Of a stretch of DNA of 64,000 nucleotides, positions 59,391 through 64,000 are shown piece by piece. How positions within the stretch are numbered: the stretch's first letter is position 1; each line of letters begins with the position of its first letter. Source of the DNA: Lysobacter sp. BMK333-48F3 (lineage in GTDB: Bacteria > Pseudomonadota > Gammaproteobacteria > Xanthomonadales > Xanthomonadaceae); the NCBI RefSeq assembly GCF_019733395.1, contig NZ_JAIHOO010000001.1, forward strand, positions 3,286,501 through 3,350,500, written 5' to 3'. Below the pieces are notes generated by a model. It did not search any database. It was not told the origin of the DNA and worked only from the letters and a program-made list of their open reading frames with translations. A program made the position numbers and the translations under genes.

Positions 59391-62369
59391 GTGCAGAGCA
59401 GTGACGTACTTCCAGTGGCGGTAGGCGGACGCTCGTCTGCGGGCGACGCCCTGGCCTGTGCGCTGCAGGAGGCCTTGCCGGCCGGTTCCCAGGTCGTGGT
59501 GTGCTGGCGCGATGCGCAGGGGCGGGTGGCCGATTCGTCGACCCCGGTCGCGCCGGCGCCGTTGCGCGCCGACGCCGCCGCCTGGCTGGAGCGCGACCCG
59601 CCGGCGGTGGGCGCCTCCGGCGACACCCGCTCGGACCGCATCGAGGCCGCCTGGTGGCTGGAGGACGGCAGCCGCGCGGCCCTGGTCGCGGCCCTGCCGC
59701 AGTCGATGCCGACGCCGTTGCGCGCGGCCTGGCTGGCGATGGCGCGGCGCATCGTCGCCGCCGACCTGGCCGCGGTGCGCGCGCACGCCCGCGCCGAGGC
59801 GCTGGAGAAGTCCGAACGCCTGCAGCAGGCCTTGTACGGCATCGCCGACCTGGCCGGCTCGGGCCTGGAAATGAGCGATCTGCTCGGCCGCATCCACGGC
59901 GTGGTCTGCGGCCTGACCTACGCCGAGAATTTCTACATCGTGCTCTACGACGACGTCGCCGACACGATGCGCTTCCTGTACTTCGCCGACCGCGCCGACC
60001 CCTTCGTCGCCGATCCCGAACAGGTGATCCGCGCCGCCGACACGCCCAACAGCCTGACCCTGGCGCTGCTGCGCCACGGCGAGGCCTTGCAGGGCAGCTC
60101 GACCAGCCTGCGCGAGCTGCTGGGGGTGGCGCCGGACGAGGTCCACGGCCCGGACAGCGCCGACTGGCTCGGCGTGCCGATGCGCCGCGGCGAGCGCGTG
60201 TGCGGCGCGATCGTGGTGCAGAACTACGACACCCCGGGCAGCTACGGCGAAGAGGACCGCGCCCTGCTGTCGTTCGTCGCCCAGCACATCCTCACCGCGC
60301 TCGACCGCGTCCACGCCCGCGAAGAACTCGAGCGCCGGGTCGCCGAGCGCACCTATGCGCTGCAGCTGAGCAACCGCGACCTGCAGGCCGAGATCATCGA
60401 GCGCCAGCGCTCCGAGCGCCTGCAGCGCGCGCTGTTCCGGATCGCCGAGCTGACCATCACCTCCGACACACTGAGCCGGTTCTACTCCCAGGTGCACGAC
60501 GTGGTCAGCGAGCTGCTGTACGCGCGCAATTTCTACATCGCGCTGCTGTCCGACGACGGCGAACGGCTGCAGTTCCCGTATTCGATCGACGAGCGCGACA
60601 TGATCCGCGAGTCGCGCCGGCTCGCCGACGGCCTGACCGAGTACGTGATCCGCCAGGGCCGGCCCTTGCTGGCCGACCGCAACCGCATCGCCGAGCTGCA
60701 CGCGCGCGGCGAGGTGCGCAGCCACGGCGCCGCCGCGCATTGCTGGCTGGGCGTGCCGCTGTTCCGCGACGAGGCGGTGGTCGGGGTGATCGCGATCCAG
60801 AGCTACTCGCGCGCGATCGCCTTCAATGCCCGCGACCAGGAACTGCTGACCTTCGTCGCCCACCACATCAGCATCGGCCTGGCGCGCAAGCAGGCCCAGG
60901 ACCGGCTGGTCACCGCGCACGGCGAACTCGAACAGCGGGTGGCCTCGCGCACCCGCGAGCTGGCCCATACCAACGCCGAACTGGTCGAGCAGATCGGCGA
61001 GCGCGTGCGCGCCGAGCAGAAGCTCACCCACCAGGCCTTGCACGACACCCTGACCGGGCTGCCCAATCGCGGCCAGTTGCTGGAACGGCTGGGCCAGGCC
61101 ATCGCCCATGCGCGCCGCGACCGGCGTGCGTTCGCGGTGCTGTTCCTGGATCTGGACCGGTTCAAGCTGGTCAACGACAGCGTCGGCCATTCGGCCGGCG
61201 ACGAACTGCTGGTCGAGAGCAGCCGCCGGATCGTCGCCGCGGTGCGCGCGGAGGACACGGTGGCGCGGCTGGGCGGCGACGAATTCGCGATCCTGGTCGA
61301 GGACCTCGACGGCCAGGGCATGGTCGAAGAGATGGCGCACCGGGTGCTGCGCGCGCTCGGCGAGCCGTGCTGGATCGCCGGGCGCGAGGTGTTCCCTTCG
61401 GCCAGCATCGGCATCGCCCTGTGGCATCCGCGCTATCGCGACGGCATCGAACTGCTGCGCGACGCCGACGCCGCCATGTACCGGGCCAAGGGCCTGGGCC
61501 GCGGCCGCTGCGCGGTGTTCGACGAGGAGATGCGCGAGCAGGCGATGCGCATCCTCGACCTGGAAGCGGACCTGCGCCGGGCGATCAACGGCGACGCCTT
61601 CGTCGCCTACTACCAGCCGATCGTGCGCCTGGACGACCGCGCCCTGATCGGCCACGAAGCCCTGCTGCGCTGGCGCCACGAAAAACGCGGCCTGCTGCTG
61701 CCGCGCGAGTTCATCGGCGTGGGCGAGGACAGCGGCCTGATCGAAGAGGTCGATTGGATCCTGTACGGGCGCGCGGTGGCCGAACTGGCGCGCGGCGGCG
61801 AGGGCTACATCTCGGTCAACGTCTCGCCGCGGCATTTCCGCGCCGGCGACTTCGCCGACCGCCTGCTGCGCCTGCTCGACGACGCCGGCGCCGACCCGCA
61901 GCGCCTGCGCATCGAGATCACCGAGGTCGCCCTGCTCGACGACGTGCCGCGCGCGCTGCGGATGCTGCGCACCCTGCGCAATCACGGGGTGCTGGCGCAA
62001 CTGGACGATTTCGGCACCGGCTTCTCGGCGTTGTCGTACCTGCACCGGTTCCCGATCGAGTGCCTGAAGATCGACCAAAGCTTCGTCGCCGGTCTGGTCG
62101 GCGAATCGCGGCCGGAGAGCGTGGCGGTGGTGCGCGCGATCCAGGCCCTGGCCGGCACCTTGGGCATCCACACCATCGGCGAGGGCGTGGAGACCGAAGC
62201 CCAGCGCGCGGCCTTGCGCGAACTGGGCTGCGTCTACGGCCAGGGTTTCCTGTTCGGCCGTCCGGCCGAGCGGCTGCTGAGCGGCCCGGTCGCCGCGCCG
62301 CCGCTGCCGGCGGCCGACGGCGCGCCGGCTTCGCGCGCCGCCGGCGCCTCGTCCTCGCTCAGCGGCTGA
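59391..62369 (+). CDS. GAF-GAF-GGDEF-EAL cyclic-di-GMP enzyme
   Basis: The 992-residue product starts at a GTG at 59391. Two GAF-like domains (about 150-300 and 355-505) contain paired AENFYIVLYDD and ARNFYIALLSDD segments, each flanked by coiled coils. A GGDEF domain (about 545-705) has RLGGDEFAILVED, an intact active site, and an EAL domain (about 720-970) has GHEALLRWRH, DDFGTGFSALSYL, KIDQSFV and GEGVETEAQ, also with all catalytic residues. It could both make and break c-di-GMP, switched by a ligand at the GAF domains. There is no membrane segment, so it is cytoplasmic. Its stop overlaps the VWA gene's stop by 11 bases. Confidence 0.93.
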   Translation: MQSSDVLPVAVGGRSSAGDALACALQEALPAGSQVVVCWRDAQGRVADSSTPVAPAPLRADAAAWLERDPPAVGASGDTRSDRIEAAWWLEDGSRAALVAALPQSMPTPLRAAWLAMARRIVAADLAAVRAHARAEALEKSERLQQALYGIADLAGSGLEMSDLLGRIHGVVCGLTYAENFYIVLYDDVADTMRFLYFADRADPFVADPEQVIRAADTPNSLTLALLRHGEALQGSSTSLRELLGVAPDEVHGPDSADWLGVPMRRGERVCGAIVVQNYDTPGSYGEEDRALLSFVAQHILTALDRVHAREELERRVAERTYALQLSNRDLQAEIIERQRSERLQRALFRIAELTITSDTLSRFYSQVHDVVSELLYARNFYIALLSDDGERLQFPYSIDERDMIRESRRLADGLTEYVIRQGRPLLADRNRIAELHARGEVRSHGAAAHCWLGVPLFRDEAVVGVIAIQSYSRAIAFNARDQELLTFVAHHISIGLARKQAQDRLVTAHGELEQRVASRTRELAHTNAELVEQIGERVRAEQKLTHQALHDTLTGLPNRGQLLERLGQAIAHARRDRRAFAVLFLDLDRFKLVNDSVGHSAGDELLVESSRRIVAAVRAEDTVARLGGDEFAILVEDLDGQGMVEEMAHRVLRALGEPCWIAGREVFPSASIGIALWHPRYRDGIELLRDADAAMYRAKGLGRGRCAVFDEEMREQAMRILDLEADLRRAINGDAFVAYYQPIVRLDDRALIGHEALLRWRHEKRGLLLPREFIGVGEDSGLIEEVDWILYGRAVAELARGGEGYISVNVSPRHFRAGDFADRLLRLLDDAGADPQRLRIEITEVALLDDVPRALRMLRTLRNHGVLAQLDDFGTGFSALSYLHRFPIECLKIDQSFVAGLVGESRPESVAVVRAIQALAGTLGIHTIGEGVETEAQRAALRELGCVYGQGFLFGRPAERLLSGPVAAPPLPAADGAPASRAAGASSSLSG

Positions 62370-64000
62370 CTGCGACCTCGGTCGCCGGCGCCGCCGGCGT
62401 GCCGAGCTGGACCCGGGCGCGCTCGACCAGGCCGATGAACTCCGCGCGCAGGCCCCAGCGATCGTCCAGGCGCACGCTGCGCGCGGTCGCGGCGATCCGC
62501 TCCCAGCCCCAGCCGTCGATCTGCTTGCCGCCGCGCAGCGCGTCGGCGAAAGCGGCGACCGCGGCGGCCAAGCGCATCGAGTCGCTGGCGACGGCGCGCA
62601 GGCCATCCTTGCGCACCGGGGCCTCGATCAGCTGGCTGCGTTCTTCGCCGGGGCGCTTGTAGCGCAGCTTGAGCAGGGCGATCTCGTCCTGGCCGCCGGC
62701 CGCGGCCGGCGCGGAGGCGGCGTAGCGCAACGCCGGCAGACGCGCAGCCTTGGAACCGACCGGGGTGATCTCGTACAGCGCGGTGACCTGGTGGCCGGCG
62801 CCGATGTCGCCGGCGTCGACCTTGTCGTTGGCGAAGTCCTCGCGCTTGAGCAGGCGGTTTTCGTAGCCGATCAGGCGGTATTCGGCGACCTGGGCCGGGT
62901 TGAACTCGATCTGGATCTTGACGTCGCGGGCGATGGTCAGCAGGGTCGAGCCCATCTGCTCGACCAGCACCTTGCGCGCTTCCTGCGCGGTGTCGATGTA
63001 GGCGTGGTTGCCGTCGCCGACGTCGGCCAGCTTCTCGGCCAGCGCATCGTTGTAGTTGCCTTGGCCGAAGCCGAGTGTGGTCAGGGCGATGCCGCTCTTG
63101 CGCTGGTCGGCGACCAGGGTTTCCAGGGCGTTGTTGTCGACCGTGCCGACGTTGAAATCGCCGTCGGTGGCCAGGATCACCCGATTGACGCCGTTCTTGA
63201 CGTAGGCCTGCTTGGCCATGGCGTAGGCCAGGCGGATGCCGTCGCCGCCGTTGGTGCTGCCGCCGGCCTGCAGCCGGTCCAGCGCGGCCAGGATCTCGTC
63301 CTGGCGGTCGCCCGGCGTCGGCGCCAGGACCAGGCCGGCGGAACCGGCATAGACCACGATCGAGACCCGGTCCTGCGGGCGCAGCTGGCGGGTCAGCATC
63401 GAGAACGCGTTCTTCAGCAGCGGCAGCTTGTCCGGCGAATCCATCGAGCCGGAGGTGTCGATCAGGAACACCAGGTTGGCCGGCGGCAGGGCGCGCTTGG
63501 GCATCTCGTAGCCCTTGATGCCGATCATCAGCAACTGGCGCTGGGCGTTCCATGGCGCCGGCGCCAGTTCGGTGCTGACCTTGAAAGGTGTCGCCAGCGA
63601 AGCAGGAGCCGGGTGCTGGTAGTCGAAGTAGTTGATGAACTCCTCCGCGCGCACCGCATCGGACGGCGGACGCACGCCGTCGTTGATCATGCGCCGCACG
63701 TTGGCATAGCTGCCGGTGTCGACGTCGATGGAGAAGGTCGACAGCGGCTGTTCGCTGGCGCGCTGCACCGGGTTGTCTTCGCGCGCGGCGTACTTCTCGG
63801 TGTTGGCCGCTTGGGCGTACCCGGGCGGCGGCGGGGGCGCGGGCGGGGCGCTGTAGCCGAGCGCGGCCGGCGCGGCCTTCAGGGCCTGGGACGTTGCCCG
63901 CACGCGCGAGGCGGTGACCTGGATCCGCGCCAGCGCGGCGCCGGCCTTGGCCTCGGTGCGCGGCGGTGCGGGCGGCGCCGCGGGGGCGGGCGGGGCGATG
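62359..64000 (-). CDS. VWA-domain protein of the YfbK type (5' end outside window)
   Basis: About 547 residues are visible and the frame stays open to the window edge. The C-terminal part comprises PVQRASEQPLSTFSIDVDTG and INYFDY (vWF_A N-terminal domain), the VWA domain with MIDAS residues LVFLIDTSGSMDSPDK, STNGGDGIR and ATDGDFNVG, and the YfbK-type C-terminal domain. Upstream of these is a Pro/Ala-rich stretch and ARIQVTASRVR near 63904-63945, like the VTGSRIR segment in the nearby anti-sigma protein. Such genes often sit in ECF sigma loci, as here. Likely anchored in the envelope; ligand unknown. Confidence 0.9.
   Translation of the reverse strand, partial: IAPPAPAAPPAPPRTEAKAGAALARIQVTASRVRATSQALKAAPAALGYSAPPAPPPPPGYAQAANTEKYAAREDNPVQRASEQPLSTFSIDVDTGSYANVRRMINDGVRPPSDAVRAEEFINYFDYQHPAPASLATPFKVSTELAPAPWNAQRQLLMIGIKGYEMPKRALPPANLVFLIDTSGSMDSPDKLPLLKNAFSMLTRQLRPQDRVSIVVYAGSAGLVLAPTPGDRQDEILAALDRLQAGGSTNGGDGIRLAYAMAKQAYVKNGVNRVILATDGDFNVGTVDNNALETLVADQRKSGIALTTLGFGQGNYNDALAEKLADVGDGNHAYIDTAQEARKVLVEQMGSTLLTIARDVKIQIEFNPAQVAEYRLIGYENRLLKREDFANDKVDAGDIGAGHQVTALYEITPVGSKAARLPALRYAASAPAAAGGQDEIALLKLRYKRPGEERSQLIEAPVRKDGLRAVASDSMRLAAAVAAFADALRGGKQIDGWGWERIAATARSVRLDDRWGLRAEFIGLVERARVQLGTPAAPATEVAVSR

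Noticed and set aside
59501..62662. 1053-codon open frame overlapping the GGDEF-EAL gene
   Set aside because: Arg/Pro-rich composition without domains, sharing DNA with a gene that has full catalytic motifs; a frame shadow.

Overview
The window is a GC-rich (roughly 70%) piece of a gammaproteobacterial chromosome, best explained as Lysobacter (Xanthomonadaceae). The strongest marker is a complete alpha-lytic protease precursor at 53378-54577. Supporting signs are the moxR/DUF58/transglutaminase cluster, the rpoE-rseA-mucD-lepA-lepB-rnc-era-recO order, and the TAGGAGCGGCG...AAGCCGCGA repeats common in this family. Most of the window is densely packed housekeeping sequence. The interesting material lies in one small tRNA-flanked island and in several repeat-filled intergenic regions.

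Layout. 1-2400: end of a metallophosphoesterase and a Tat-exported pectate-lyase-fold protein. 2375-5647: a 3.3-kb, less GC-rich segment bounded by a 46-bp direct repeat, one copy of which is the terminator of tRNA-Ser(GGA). It carries a secreted protein translationally coupled to a secreted metzincin protease, a strong terminator and a frameshifted gene remnant. 5647-10324: tRNA-Ser, dnaX, ybaB, a small membrane protein, recR and a HIT protein. 10532-15033 (minus): moxR, DUF58, TgpA-like transglutaminase and Slp lipoprotein. 15405-18275: GT-C glycosyltransferase, Maf and a small membrane protein. 18404-28564: yceD, rpmF, fabH, fabD, fabG, acpP, fabF, mltG, tmk, holB and pilZ, a fatty acid synthesis locus with plsX and pabC absent. 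28835-30904: fatty acid oxidation alpha subunit. 31140-40443: the sigma-E envelope stress operon, then lepA, lepB, DUF4845, rnc, era and recO.

40450-49601: a REC-HPt protein, a YdbH/YdbL-type envelope pair, rlmD, a secreted protein, a CYTH protein, nagZ-hpt-methylthioinosine phosphorylase, and a cold shock gene. 50055-54949: AidB-like acyl-CoA dehydrogenase, KTSC protein, a small membrane protein, a 1-kb repeat island, alpha-lytic protease and a membrane protein. 55137-64000: an ABC exporter, an IMPACT-family protein, an anti-sigma-like protein and ECF sigma factor, a GAF-GAF-GGDEF-EAL enzyme, and a VWA-domain protein that runs off the end.

Three repeat systems are not explained by the genes. 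(1) Four intergenic units consist of GGGAATN heptads facing ATTCCCN heptads (recR/hinT, rnc/era, era/recO, ydbL/rlmD), plus a one-armed array before the aidB-like gene. Their right arms end in ATTCCCGGC, and two abut start codons, replacing the Shine-Dalgarno region. (2) Two long composite islands (20593-21170 and 52380-53040) share the same order of parts: a variant REP, REPs, a perfect 12-bp hairpin, about 200 bp of conserved sequence and a CGGCAA hexamer array. (3) A 38-bp REP doublet lies between pilZ and the fatty acid oxidation gene. These are the best candidates for something undescribed. Homology statements rest on recognising motifs and remembered family features, not on any search.
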